A stretch of DNA of 54,462 nucleotides from Streptomyces lycii (lineage in GTDB: Bacteria; Actinomycetota; Actinomycetes; Streptomycetales; Streptomycetaceae), in contig NZ_WHPN01000431.1 of the NCBI RefSeq assembly GCF_009735685.1, positions 1-54,462 on the forward strand, read 5' to 3'. A program made the position numbers and the translations under genes. Below the pieces are notes generated by a model that saw nothing but the letters and a program-made list of their open reading frames with translations, made no database searches and was not told the origin of the DNA. Shown in pieces: positions 9,636 to 19,684 of this stretch; positions within the stretch are counted from its first letter, which is position 1, and every line of letters starts with the position of its first letter.

Positions 9636-10400
9636 TCAGGTCAGCAGCTTCTGCACTTCGGTCTTCAGGTCCGCCAGGGCCGCGCGGTAGAAGCGGGGCC
9701 CGTACGACACGCGCGCCACCCCCAGCTCCCGGAGCGTCGCCAGGTCCAGCTCGTCACCGGTGTTGCCGTTGACCGGGCCGGGAAGCTCGGCGACGAGGGC
9801 CGCCAGGTCGCGCTTCCGGCGCACGCCGATCGGGTAGACACAGTCGGCGCCGGCGCCCAGATAGAGCCGGCCCCGCCGTACCGCCTCCGCGACCCGCTCC
9901 TCCTCCGGTACTCCGGCGGCCGGCAGAAAGGTGTCGACGCGGGCGTTGACGACGATCGGGACCCCGGCGTCGTCGGCGGCGGAGCGGACGCCCGCGAGCC
10001 GTTCGGCCTGCGCTCCGGCGTCGGCGGGGCGGCCGCCCGCACGGTGGTCGGTGTCCTCCAGGTTGCAGCCGACCGCGCCAATCTCCAGCAACCGGTCCAC
10101 CAGTTCGCGCGGCCGCATGCCGTAACCCGCCTCGGCGTCCACCGTGACCGGGACCGTCACCGCCCGGGCGACCCGTCCGGCCGCGGCGAACATCTCCTCC
10201 CACGGCGCGCCCTCACCGTCCGGATGCCCGAGCATCGCCGAGATCGCCGCGCTGGCCGTGGCGACCGCGGGAAACCCCGCTTCGGCCACGGTCGCCGCGC
10301 TCGCCGCGTCCCACACGTTGGGCAGGACGAGCATGTCCCCGTGGTGCAGCTCGCGGAGCCTCTCCGCGCGGGCCTTCAGAGTCGTCACGTCAGCGGTCAT
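9636..10400 (-). CDS. Isocitrate lyase/PEP mutase superfamily enzyme
   Basis: This 254-residue (beta/alpha)8 enzyme belongs to the superfamily that makes or breaks C-C or P-C bonds next to a carboxylate (PEP mutase, methylisocitrate lyase, oxaloacetate decarboxylase). Visible landmarks are LVLPNVWDAASA near residues 24-35, VDAEAGYG with the metal-site Asp, and GCNLEDTDH. The ICL signature KKCGH is absent, so true isocitrate lyase is unlikely. The EDKxxxK motif of PEP mutase is also not seen. The ATG at 10400 follows GGAGG. It sits alone, and the reaction cannot be predicted. Confidence 0.85.
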   Translation of the reverse strand: MTADVTTLKARAERLRELHHGDMLVLPNVWDAASAATVAEAGFPAVATASAAISAMLGHPDGEGAPWEEMFAAAGRVARAVTVPVTVDAEAGYGMRPRELVDRLLEIGAVGCNLEDTDHRAGGRPADAGAQAERLAGVRSAADDAGVPIVVNARVDTFLPAAGVPEEERVAEAVRRGRLYLGAGADCVYPIGVRRKRDLAALVAELPGPVNGNTGDELDLATLRELGVARVSYGPRFYRAALADLKTEVQKLLT

Positions 10401-10685
10401 CGCTGTCCTCCACATCGTCGAAGCAGCAGGTCACAGGAGCGGTAGGAGCGGTACGGAGAAGTTCGGCCGGGAGCCGGTTGTCCGGCCGACGCCGGTCCGG
10501 CCGCCCGCCCGGCGCCCGCTCCAGGCTCCTGCCGCCAGGCGCCCGCGGCCGGGCGGGCACGGCCCGGGGCACCGGGTCTCCGGGCCGGGGGTGTTCGCGG
10601 CATGCCGGCTCCTTCTCTCCTGCGGTCCTTACGGAGAGACAGACTCCACCGCGGCCGGAAACTGGTCGGCCCGGGCCCGGGTTTC
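10401..10685. other. Intergenic region, nothing recognised
   Basis: A 285-bp gap between two minus-strand genes. It is expected to hold the promoter for the PEP-mutase-like gene and the end of the four-gene cassette. No specific motif could be supported. Confidence 0.5.
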
Positions 10686-11426
10686 TCAGGATTCGTGCGC
10701 GGGGCCGCTCCCGGGACCGTCCTCGGCAGAGCCGGCACGCACGGTCCCGATCTCCGGCTCCTCGAAGGACACGGTGCGCAGGACCGTCATGATGAGGTCG
10801 CAGAACTCCGCCCAGTAGTCCGTGGACGCGGTGTGGAGCGTGAACACCGCGGTGTACGGGCCGGTGGGGAAGGGTATGTGCACCTGGATCTGCCCGGTCA
10901 GCAGGCTCTTGGGGTCACCGGTCGCGGTGATGTCCGGATCGATCTCGTACTTGGTCAGCGTCACGGACGAGACCGCGGGCCCGCACGGCAGGTCGAGCCA
11001 GCGCGCGTCGTTGTGCGGATCGGCGGAGAGGACCGCGAGGATGCCCTGCGCGGCGATGTCGGGGGCCGTGGTCTCCTGCCCGGTCGGGACGGCAGCGAGG
11101 GTGAAGGCGCACTGGGCGACACCCGCGTCGGGGGCGCTCTCCTCGTCCGCCGTGGAGTAGAGCCCCATCGCGGCGTACGACACGCCCTGCCCGGCCATGA
11201 GTTCGGCCAGCCCGGCGTAGTAGGGCGCCGCGGGCTCCCAGAGGGACTCGTCGCCGCGGGAGTAGAGGCCGCGTACGAACTCCCGGGACCTTTCCGCGCG
11301 CTCCTCGGCGGTACCGGCGAGCGGCAGGGCGTAGAAGCCGTCGGGGGCGACGAACCAGATGGGCGGGGGCTGAGAAGTGTCGGCCGGGGCTGGCGGAAAC
11401 GAGGTCGTGGCGGGGGGAGTGGTCAT
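10686..11426 (-). CDS. Hypothetical protein, last gene of T7SS-like cassette
   Basis: This 246-residue protein has no signal peptide or clear membrane span. The N-terminus is Pro/Thr-rich (residues 1-22), followed by PIWFVAPDGFYALPLAGT, then a soluble alpha/beta-looking domain. I do not recognise a family. It is the last of four same-strand genes that start with a WXG-like protein and a T7SS-type secreted protein. A role as an immunity protein, a chaperone or an accessory protein is conceivable, but nothing in the sequence proves it. It starts with ATG and lies 52 bp after the preceding gene. Confidence 0.75.
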   Translation of the reverse strand: MTTPPATTSFPPAPADTSQPPPIWFVAPDGFYALPLAGTAEERAERSREFVRGLYSRGDESLWEPAAPYYAGLAELMAGQGVSYAAMGLYSTADEESAPDAGVAQCAFTLAAVPTGQETTAPDIAAQGILAVLSADPHNDARWLDLPCGPAVSSVTLTKYEIDPDITATGDPKSLLTGQIQVHIPFPTGPYTAVFTLHTASTDYWAEFCDLIMTVLRTVSFEEPEIGTVRAGSAEDGPGSGPAHES

Positions 11427-11478
11427 GGCGGCCGTTCTGCACGGGTGGTGGGGGGCAATGAGGTCGGTCTTCGGCTGA

Positions 11479-12390
11479 TCAGCTGGAGAAGTCCTGCGGG
11501 TGGTATTGGCTCAGGTCGAGTTCCCTGCCCTCGGCGTCCATCACTGTGCTCAGGTTGGCAGCACCGAAGAGCGCGTCGATGGTGCTCGGAGCCACCACGG
11601 CGATCCGGTAGCAGCCGCAGGAATTCCTGACGATGTGCGGAGGACTGGAATCCGGTGGCTGGGCCTCCGCAAAGACACGGACCGTGTGCTGCTGGGCTGG
11701 AGTCAGCGATTCCAAAGAAACGAGCTGAAGAGGGCTGTGCAGGTACCGGATGAAGAGGGGCCGCCGCCGGGGCCGCAGCCGGCACCAGGAGCCGTCCGTG
11801 AAAGTCGTCTTCACGTCGGTTCCGTCCTTGAAGTCGCGTGGCTCGACTGCGGCAACGGCGGAGCGCGGAACCTCCCACAGCACTTCGTCGTCGACCAGGA
11901 AACGGTCCTTGTGGACGGGAAGCCCCAGGACGATCAGCCGACGATCTGTGATGACGGCGTGCGTGGTGTAGCACTTGGCGTTGGTCCGCCCCGGGTCCAG
12001 CTGCCAGGGCAGCGTGCGGGCGACGGCGCCCGGTGCTGCCCACATGACGGGGAAGTCCTCGACCTCGTCGGCCCGGTCGTCGGGCTCGTCCGATCCCTGG
12101 TCCGACGATCCGCCGCCGACGCTGCCTCCCTGCGAGCTGAGGATGCCCATGATGGCGACGCCCATCGCGATGAGCCCGCCCTTGACCACATTCAGCGTGC
12201 CGGCAGTCCCGGTGGAGCGGGGGGTGTGGACGGGGCCTTCCGGCCAGCCCGGAAGCTCCCCCTGGATGTCGCGTCTCCCGGTGTCACGGAACCAGCGCAT
12301 GCCCTTGACGCGCATGGCGGCTCCGGTGGCGAACGTGACCGGGGTGCGGGCGAGAAGGGTCTCGCCCGGTTCGGGCTGCCAGATGTGCAT
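11479..12390 (-). CDS. Membrane protein with PH-like domain in T7SS-like cassette
   Basis: This 303-residue protein has a single hydrophobic segment near residues 68-87 (VVKGGLIAMGVAIMGILSS) followed by a Ser/Gly/Asp linker. The C-terminal domain resembles bacterial pleckstrin-homology-like folds: ITDRRLIVLGLP, WEVPRSAVAAVE and FTDGSWCRLRPR. The ATG at 12390 has AAAGG upstream and begins the well-ordered sequence MHIWQPEPGETLLA. A GTG at 12474 would overlap the upstream stop as GTGA and is a real alternative start, adding 28 residues of poorer character. It is presumably co-transcribed with the two upstream genes. The function is unknown. Confidence 0.7.
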   Translation of the reverse strand: MHIWQPEPGETLLARTPVTFATGAAMRVKGMRWFRDTGRRDIQGELPGWPEGPVHTPRSTGTAGTLNVVKGGLIAMGVAIMGILSSQGGSVGGGSSDQGSDEPDDRADEVEDFPVMWAAPGAVARTLPWQLDPGRTNAKCYTTHAVITDRRLIVLGLPVHKDRFLVDDEVLWEVPRSAVAAVEPRDFKDGTDVKTTFTDGSWCRLRPRRRPLFIRYLHSPLQLVSLESLTPAQQHTVRVFAEAQPPDSSPPHIVRNSCGCYRIAVVAPSTIDALFGAANLSTVMDAEGRELDLSQYHPQDFSS

Positions 12391-12470
12391 GCGTGCGCCT
12401 TTCTGCACGGCGGCTTCGGGGCAGGTCCGGCTCTCTCCACGCGTTCGCGCCGACACTACCGGCGGTGGTG

Positions 12471-13736
12471 TCACGGAGCGGATGCCGACTTCTCCAGTTG
12501 GTCGCCGGGGGAGATGGCCTCACCGATGTGCTGGGGAATCGAGGTGATCTTGGGCAGGATCTTGGCCCCGGCGTCGATGGCGATACCGGCTCCGAGCGGA
12601 TTGATGTTCACGCCCGGGACCAGGTTGAGCCCCTTGGAGCCGAGCCACTGGCCCTGGTGGTAGCCCGCGTGGGCCAGGCCGCCCATCCGCGACGCGAGGC
12701 CACTGGTCGCATGGGCGACCTCGTAGACCTCGTCGGACATGCCGCCGATCTTCACCAGTCCGGCCTTGCCGATGCCGCGTGTGATGTCTGCCGATTCCTT
12801 GCCGAAGGCCAGCAGCACGCGAGAGCTGCCGATCCTCGTTGCGGTGAATCCTTTGCCGAGGTTGGCGGCCGTTGCTGCGCCCTTGACCTCGCCCACCACC
12901 TTGATCCCCTTGCCGAACATCCCGATGCCCGGCAGCAGGCCGACCGCGTCGAGGCCCAGTTGGAGCCAGCTGACGTCGGCGCCGCCCGCCTTGGCCAGGC
13001 CGTGTGCCGCCAGGGCGAGGCCGCTCGTGATGAGGGCCGCGGTGCCGAAGATCGCGGCGAGGGGCGGGAAGGGGAGGCTGACGATGGCCAGCAGGCCGAG
13101 AACCGCGGTCAGGTCGCTGAGCAGGTCGCCGATCAGCTTGATCGTGTCGGCGTGCTTCTTGATCCAGTCCCCGGTGGCGTCCCAGGCGTCCGCCACGCCC
13201 CGGGTGAGCTTGTCCCAGAAGCCGGGCTCGTCGGGGGCGATGTCGCCGGCCTTGTCGAGTTCCCTGCCGATCAGCCCGGCCGCGGTCTTGTAGCGTTCCT
13301 CCAGGTCGCGGACCTTGCCGATGACCTCGTCGACGGCGCCGGAGGCGTCCGCCAGGTCGTCGCTGCCCTTGCCCTCGGCCTTCTTCTCGGCCGTGTCCCG
13401 GGCCTCCAGCTTCTGGCCGGCCAGCTTCTCCAGCCGCTCCGCCTCGTCCTGGAAGTCCTGGAGTTCGTCCGCCCACTTGTGCAGCGCCTTCGACGCCTTC
13501 TCGAAGGACTGGTGGCTCTTGCGGATGAGGGGGGTGACGTCCTTGTCGATGTAATCGGAGAAGGCGGCCGCGGTCTTGCCCTTCCAAGCGCCCGTCTCGA
13601 TCTTGTCCAGGTCGCGGACGGCGGCCCCCAGCTCGGTGGCGAGTCCGCCGAGTCTTCTCGCCAGTCCCCGGGTGTCCTGCACGTCTCCGGGGGTCGGGTC
13701 CCAGCCGATGTGGGGGAAGGCGGGACGCTTGGTCAC
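12471..13736 (-). CDS. Putative T7SS-secreted protein with membrane hairpin
   Basis: This 421-residue protein starts with a helical domain matching the T7SS signal-domain pattern: LARRLGGLATELGAAVRDL, then GAWKGKTAAAF, where W-K-G is the WXG turn (residues ~50-52). A charged coiled coil follows to about residue 150. Residues ~215-270 form two long hydrophobic segments (AVLGLLAIVSLPFPPLAAIF and AALITSGLALAAHGLA). The remainder is Gly/Lys-rich with no recognised nuclease, deaminase or NADase motif. Many actinobacterial polymorphic toxins share this N-terminal design, but here a toxin domain is not visible. It starts with GTG one base after the stop of the upstream WXG-like gene, so translation is probably coupled. 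Confidence 0.8.
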   Translation of the reverse strand: MTKRPAFPHIGWDPTPGDVQDTRGLARRLGGLATELGAAVRDLDKIETGAWKGKTAAAFSDYIDKDVTPLIRKSHQSFEKASKALHKWADELQDFQDEAERLEKLAGQKLEARDTAEKKAEGKGSDDLADASGAVDEVIGKVRDLEERYKTAAGLIGRELDKAGDIAPDEPGFWDKLTRGVADAWDATGDWIKKHADTIKLIGDLLSDLTAVLGLLAIVSLPFPPLAAIFGTAALITSGLALAAHGLAKAGGADVSWLQLGLDAVGLLPGIGMFGKGIKVVGEVKGAATAANLGKGFTATRIGSSRVLLAFGKESADITRGIGKAGLVKIGGMSDEVYEVAHATSGLASRMGGLAHAGYHQGQWLGSKGLNLVPGVNINPLGAGIAIDAGAKILPKITSIPQHIGEAISPGDQLEKSASAP

Positions 13737-13737
13737 G

Positions 13738-14040
13738 TCACTCGCCCTTCTTCCGGTCCGCCTTCATGGACTCGGCCAGGTCGTGGTCGAGCTTGCCGAA
13801 CTCCTCGCCGATCTTGTTGATCATCTTGACGGCGCCCTGGGTGTGCTTGCCGAGCTGTTTGACGCCGTACCCCCAGTCGTCGCTGAACTCGTGCACTTCC
13901 TCGATGAGCCTGGCGGAGCCGACGGCCGAGGCGTCGACGTTTCTCAGCGCCCGGCGGGCGGCTTCCATGCGGTCGCTGACCGTGGAGAACGTCTTCTTCA
14001 GGTCCTCGAAGACCGTTCCGTCGAGGCGAAGGTCTGTCAT
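13738..14040 (-). CDS. Small WXG100-like helical protein
   Basis: This 100-residue all-helical protein has a central DDWGYG turn near residues 54-59 and a charged C-terminal helix ending MKADRKKGE. Its size, helix-turn-helix layout and position directly before a T7SS-type secreted protein fit an ESX/WXG100-like partner or chaperone. The turn is W-G-Y-G rather than a strict W-x-G, so the match is not perfect. It starts at the ATG at 14040; the ribosome binding site is weak. It is the first gene of the cassette, and no core T7SS components (EccC ATPase etc.) are in this window. Confidence 0.7.
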   Translation of the reverse strand: MTDLRLDGTVFEDLKKTFSTVSDRMEAARRALRNVDASAVGSARLIEEVHEFSDDWGYGVKQLGKHTQGAVKMINKIGEEFGKLDHDLAESMKADRKKGE

Positions 14041-14197
14041 GTCGCGGGTCCGACTCCCTGTGTCGTCGAGGAACTCGAGGAACTGCCGTCCGTGAGCGCC
14101 TTGTTCGCGCGGTCGCGGCCGGGGATCCGACCCGGCCGCGGCGGTACGACAGTATTCCCGAGGAGGGCGTCCCGAGCACCCGGGTCCGCGCGCGGAA

Positions 14198-14222
14198 GGG
14201 CCGGTCCGCTGCGGACCGGCCC
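14198..14222 (-). terminator. Terminator hairpin after the GH51 gene
   Basis: A perfect 11-bp stem GGGCCGGTCCG/CGGACCGGCCC with a 3-nt loop lies 33 bp beyond the restored GH51 stop codon (TAG at 14257-14255). Its position supports the view that the gene originally ended there, not at the internal TAG. Confidence 0.75.
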
Positions 14223-14254
14223 GTTCCGCACGCTGGGCGCGCGGACCCGTATCG

Positions 14255-16810
14255 CTATCCGCCTTCCTTGATCCGCATGAACGTCACCGAGTGCGGCGGG
14301 AAGGTGTGGGTGAAGCTGTCGTCCACCCCTTCCAGCACCGATTTCTCCGGTTCGACCGGCTGTTCGTCGGCGGTGTTGACCGCGTCCGGGTCGCCCTGCA
14401 GCGTCGTCAGCCGTGCCGTGGGGGCCACCTCGGTCCCGGTACCGAGGTCGATCGCCGTACGGGCGGGTGCCGCCTGTGCGTTGACGACCTTGACGACGAG
14501 TTCACCGGTGCGCTCGTCACGGGTGACGACCTAGCGGAAGGGTTCGGCGGTCTTGTCGTCGGTGAAGCTGCCCCACTCCTCGCCGTCCAGGAAGAGCGTC
14601 ACCTTCCGGTCCCGCACCTGGATGTGCACGTCGTAGGTGCGGCCGGTCTCGATCGTGGTGCCGTCCTCGGCCATGGTCTGCTTGCCGCCGCCGGAACTCT
14701 TCTCCACGGCGGACCGGGTGTTGCCCCAGCCGCCGAGGTTCCACCAGTAGTGGCTCCCGGTCTCCTGGACGCCGAAGGCGACGAGGAAGCCCTCGCTGCC
14801 GGCCCGCTTGGTGGCCTTCACCCGCAGGTCGTAGTCGTGCCAGGCGGGGTCGCCCGCGGTGACCATGGTGTTCTCGGCGGCGGCGTCGGACTGGACGTAC
14901 GCGCCGTCCTCGACGGACCAGGAGCCGGTGCCGGTGGCCGGGGTCCACTGCCCGGCGTCTCCCGAGAAGTCGTCGCCGAAGAGCTGCTCGCCGTCGGCGG
15001 AGGTGACCGACACGTCGTCGTACGCGGCGCTCGTGGCCCATGTCGAGAGGCCGATGGCGCCGGTGATGGGCTCCCTCGGTGCCGCCGGGGTGCCGGAGGC
15101 CTCGCTCGGGACGACCCGGTCGCCGGTGTTGTTCATGAAGAGCTTCTGCACCTCGTAGCTGGTGGAGCCCCATGACTGGTCGTTGTCGAACCAGATCATG
15201 TCGGGGCGCCACTGGACCGCGTCGGTGTTGGCGAGCAGCGGGGCGTACGAGGCCAGCCGCACGACGTCGGCGTTGCGTTCCAGGCCGGTCATGTACGCGG
15301 CCTCGCTCAGCGCGTTGAAGAAGCGGTTGTCCTGGGAGGCGTACTCGCCGAGGAAGACCTTGGGGCCCTCCCGGTCGTAGGAGTCGTAGCGCTCGTTGTT
15401 CTCCAGGAACCACTGGGGGCTGTTGTAGTAGTGCTCGTCGACCATCGCCACGTCCGCCTCCCGGTTCAGCTCCCAGGCGCGGTCGAAGACCGGTCCGCTG
15501 TCGTCGGGGCCGGAGTTGCTGATCACCGTGATGTCCGGGTACTCGGCCTCGATGGCCGCGCGGAACTGCGTGAAGCGCTCGAAGAACGCGTCCGGCAGGT
15601 TCTCCTCGTTGCCGACCTCCAGATGGGTCAGCCCGAACGGCTCCGGGTGGCCCATCTCCGCCCGCAGGGCACCCCATTCGGAGTCCGCCGGGCCGTTGGC
15701 GAACTCGATCAGGTCCAGGGTGTCCTGGATGTGCCGCCGCAGCAGCTCCGGATCGTCGGTCGCCCGGTTCTGGCCGCAGCCGGTGACGAGCGCGGGCACC
15801 ACGGGCAGCGGCATGGCGCCGAGATCCTCGGCGAACTGGAAGTACTCGTAGTAGCCGATGCCGTAGGACTGGTTGTAGCCCCAGAAGTTGGCGTTGACGG
15901 CCCGTTCCTCGACCGGGCCGACGGTGTCCTTCCACTGGTACGACCGCTGCCGGGGCCAGTCCGGTCCCTCGTACGCCTCGTGGCTGCCGGTGTTGACCAG
16001 GCAGCCGCCGGGGAAGCGCAGGAAGCCCGGGTCGAGCGCTTCGATCTTCTCCGCCAGGTCCTTGCGCATCCCGTTCGCGCGGCCCTTGTAGGTGTCGCGG
16101 GGGAAGAGGGAGACCATGTCGAGCCGGAGGGTGCCCGTGCCGCCCGCGGTCACGGACAGCCGGCCGTCGGTGCTGGTGGTGCGGGCGGTGAGGCTGCCGG
16201 TGTACTTGGTCCAGCGGTCGCCGCGCACGGTGACGGACAACGGCCGGGCCAGCTCGGCGGTGCCGGCCGCGTCCCGGAGGGCGACCGTGAGCGGGGTGCC
16301 GGAGCGCTGGTCGGTACGGGCCCAGACGGAGAAGTCGTACGTCTCGCCCGCCCGCACGGCGATCCCGTGATAGCCGGAGTTGGCGACCCCGAAGCGGTCC
16401 GTGCGGCGGTTGCCCGCGCCCAGGTCCAGCCGCAGGTGGTTGCGGTTCCGTTCGTTCAGCCGGTTGTCGTCGTCGACCGCCTGCGCGCTGCCGGTGGCGT
16501 CGCCGGACGCGGTCTCCTCCCAGGCGGTGAGGGCCGTGTAGGACTCGTTGTCGGCGGGGGCGTATTCGAAGGACCGGTTCTGCACCAGCTCGGCGTACAG
16601 CCCGCCGTCGGCGGCCCGGTTGATGTCCTCGTAGAAGACGCCGTACATGGTGTCGCTGACGGCGGGGCCGTCGCGGGTCGGGTCGACCGCGAGGGTGTAG
16701 TCGACGGGGGCCGGGGCGGCGGCGCCCGGTGGCGCGGCGACGAGGGAACCGGTGAGCAGGATTCCGGCCGCGAGGCCGAGCGCACCGAGTCGGGGACGTG
16801 CTCGGGACAT
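14255..16810 (-). pseudogene. Secreted GH51 alpha-L-arabinofuranosidase interrupted by in-frame TAG
   Basis: The frame encodes 851 codons but has a TAG at 14533-14531 (codon 760). In order there is a signal peptide (residues ~1-33), a CBM4/9-like sandwich (~60-230), and the GH51 (beta/alpha)8 domain with acid/base Glu in EVGNEE (~400) and nucleophile Glu in FLGEYASQ (~488). A concanavalin/DUF1080-like insert then runs from DDFSGDAGQW to AEPFR (~620-759). After the TAG, the same frame continues for 91 well-conserved residues (VVTRDERTGELVVKV to FMRIKEGG), the missing end of the arabinofuranosidase C-terminal domain, then TAG and a hairpin. The enzyme would release arabinose from arabinoxylan or arabinan. 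The catalytic residues are upstream of the stop, but loss of C-terminal strands probably destabilises the product. The ATG at 16810 has GGAG six bases before it. Confidence 0.9.
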
Positions 16811-16841
16811 GGGACTCCAGCTTTCCTAGCGGGCCGCTACA

Positions 16842-16893
16842 TGGTCGTCTTACCTGGTCGTCCGAAATCTCGTACGTTGGTCGTAACTTCGGA
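16842..16893. promoter_or_regulatory. Putative operator region upstream of the GH51 gene
   Basis: Within 85 bp upstream of the arabinofuranosidase start there are three direct copies of TGGTCGT (16842, 16855 and 16878). There is also an inverted repeat TCCGAA/TTCGGA (16861-16866 and 16888-16893) flanking a CGTACGT core. This density of symmetry in a moderately AT-richer stretch suggests regulator binding; the regulator is unknown. Confidence 0.4.
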
Positions 16894-17703
<810 letters not shown>

Positions 17704-19077
17704 ATGCCCGACAGGCGAACGCCGAATTCGTCGTTGCGCAGGTTGCTGGCCGCGGGAGACTGGACGTACGAGGCGCTGGCGCGCGCCGTCAACGCGCTCG
17801 GTGCGGAGAACGGCACCTGTCTGCGCTACGACCGCACCTCCGTGGCGCACTGGCTGGCGGGAACCGTCCCGCGCCCGTACGTCAGGGAGTTGATCGCCGA
17901 GGCCCTGACCCGCAGACTGCGCCGCCCCGTGACGGCCTCCGATCTCGGCATGGGACCCTGCGAGCCCGGGCCTCCCCTCGACACCCGCCCGCCCGGGGGC
18001 GCCCCGTCGGGAGCCGTGGCGCGGCTGACCACCCTGTGCGCGCTGAACGCCGACCCGGCGCGCCGGCCCGTCCTGGAGGAGTGCGTCTACCGAGCCGACG
18101 GCCCGGACGGGTCCCCGTGGCAGGACCTGCTCGCCCGCTGCCCGGCGCAGCGCCGGCCCGGCGGCACCCCGGAGCACGAGCGGGAGGTCCGGCACCTCCG
18201 GGACGCGGTCGACTTCTTCCACCGCGCCGGGGACCTCGGCGGTCGCCACGCGCAGACGGCGCTCGTCTCGTATCTCCGGGACGACGTGACCACCCGGCTG
18301 CACACCGGCCGCTCCGGCGGGCCCCATCCCGCGCTGATGGCCCAGGCCGCCCTGCTGGCCCTCGTACTCGCCGACATGTACGCCGACGACCTCAGGCACG
18401 GGATCGCGCAGCAGTACCACCGCGCCGGTGTGCATCTCGCCGCCGAGGCCGGTGACCACCTGGTCGGCGCGGTCGTGCTGAGCGGAATGGGCGCGCACGC
18501 GCTCGACGTCGGGCACTGCCGGCAGGCCCTGCGCCTGACGGAGGCGGCGCTGCGCGTCGCTCCGGCCCGCACCCCGCCGGGCACGAGGGCGCTGCTGCTG
18601 ACCCGGCTGGCGCCGGCCCTGGCGTCCGCGGGGCACCGGGACCGGGCCCTCGCCTCGGTGGCGGAGGCGGAGGAGCACTGCCGCCGGGCCGCGGACGGCG
18701 GTACGCCCGGACCGGCCGGGGTCTGTGACTGTTCCCGGGCGCTCTGCGCCTTCGCCAAGGGGCGGACGCTGGCCGCCCTGGGCGACCGCGCGGCAGCGGT
18801 CGCCGCCCTGCGGCAGTCCCTGGAACACCGTCCCGCGTCCGCCTGCCGCTGGCGTGCCCTCACCCATGCGGAGATCGCCCGGCTGCTGCTGGCCGACGGC
18901 CGTCTGGAGGAGGCGTGCGCCGCCTGGCACCGGTTCCTCGACGACCGTCCCCAGTGGCGCTCCGCCCGCGCCGACCGGGCGCTGGCCGGTCTGCGCCGGG
19001 AGTTGCGCGGCCATGCGGCGCATCCGCGGGCCGGCGCGGTCCTCGGCCGTGCGGAGCGCGCCGGGAAACGGCCGTGA
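17704..19077 (+). CDS. Regulatory protein with N-terminal HTH and TPR-like repeats
   Basis: This 457-residue cytoplasmic protein has an N-terminal ~75-residue block (LRRLLAAGDWTYEALARAVN, then TSVAHWLAGTVPRPYVRELI) that resembles a helix-turn-helix of the XRE/phage-repressor kind. The rest is Ala/Leu/Arg-rich helical pairs of TPR type. The layout resembles the large Streptomyces regulator family that includes NsdA-like proteins, which influence development and secondary metabolism; that comparison is from memory. The start ATG at 17704 follows AGAGG and is preferred over an upstream start at 17605. The next gene is a small acidic protein on the same strand 147 bp downstream. Confidence 0.75.
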   Translation: MPDRRTPNSSLRRLLAAGDWTYEALARAVNALGAENGTCLRYDRTSVAHWLAGTVPRPYVRELIAEALTRRLRRPVTASDLGMGPCEPGPPLDTRPPGGAPSGAVARLTTLCALNADPARRPVLEECVYRADGPDGSPWQDLLARCPAQRRPGGTPEHEREVRHLRDAVDFFHRAGDLGGRHAQTALVSYLRDDVTTRLHTGRSGGPHPALMAQAALLALVLADMYADDLRHGIAQQYHRAGVHLAAEAGDHLVGAVVLSGMGAHALDVGHCRQALRLTEAALRVAPARTPPGTRALLLTRLAPALASAGHRDRALASVAEAEEHCRRAADGGTPGPAGVCDCSRALCAFAKGRTLAALGDRAAAVAALRQSLEHRPASACRWRALTHAEIARLLLADGRLEEACAAWHRFLDDRPQWRSARADRALAGLRRELRGHAAHPRAGAVLGRAERAGKRP

Positions 19078-19224
19078 CGCGGGGGATGCAACGCGTTCAA
19101 CACCCCGGGCGGGCCGCCGGGGCGTCGCCGCGGCTGCCGGAGCGCACCTATCCGGTGTGGACAACCGCTGACGGCGCCGGTAATACGCACCGCGCGCCGG
19201 CCCACCACGACCGGAGGTTCCTCC

Positions 19225-19635
19225 GTGGGGAAAGCCAAACGCCGTACCAGCCTCAGCAGGTACGTGAGCAGGGTCGTCGACGCCACCGAAGACTTCGTCG
19301 ACGACGTCCTGGAGAACGCCGACGATCTCGAATGCGATGTCCGGCACAGCTTCAGCAAGGCCCTGGACTGCAAGGACGACGACGACTGGGATGACGACGA
19401 CGACGGCGACTGGGACGACGACGACTCGCGCGAACCCCGCGGCACCCGGGCCCGGCGCGGCGCGCCCCGCCGTACGGGGAGCACGCGGAGCGGACGCGGG
19501 GAGCAGGGCAGGCGGCGCGCGAGCGGCGGCAGCCGGGAGCCCGCGGGCCCGGACCAGCAGGAGGTCGAACGCCTCAGGCGGGAACTCGCCGAACTGGCGG
19601 ACAAGCTCGCGGATCTGACCGCCGACCGCCGATAG
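19225..19635 (+). CDS. Small acidic/basic hypothetical protein with C-terminal coiled coil
   Basis: This 136-residue protein has three parts. Residues 1-50 are helical (DATEDFVDDVLENADDLE). Residues ~51-68 are almost pure Asp with Trp (DDDDWDDDDDGDWDDDD). An Arg/Gly-rich linker follows, and residues ~112-134 form a short Leu heptad coiled coil (VERLRRELAELADKLADL). There is no signal peptide. The GTG at 19225 has GGAGG upstream. I do not recognise a family. The Asp run could bind cations or a basic partner. It is not clearly linked to the neighbouring ABC1 kinase. Confidence 0.7.
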   Translation: MGKAKRRTSLSRYVSRVVDATEDFVDDVLENADDLECDVRHSFSKALDCKDDDDWDDDDDGDWDDDDSREPRGTRARRGAPRRTGSTRSGRGEQGRRRASGGSREPAGPDQQEVERLRRELAELADKLADLTADRR

Positions 19636-19684
19636 CACGGATGAGCCCGGCGTGGTCGCGCCCGGGGGAGAGGCGGGGACGCTC

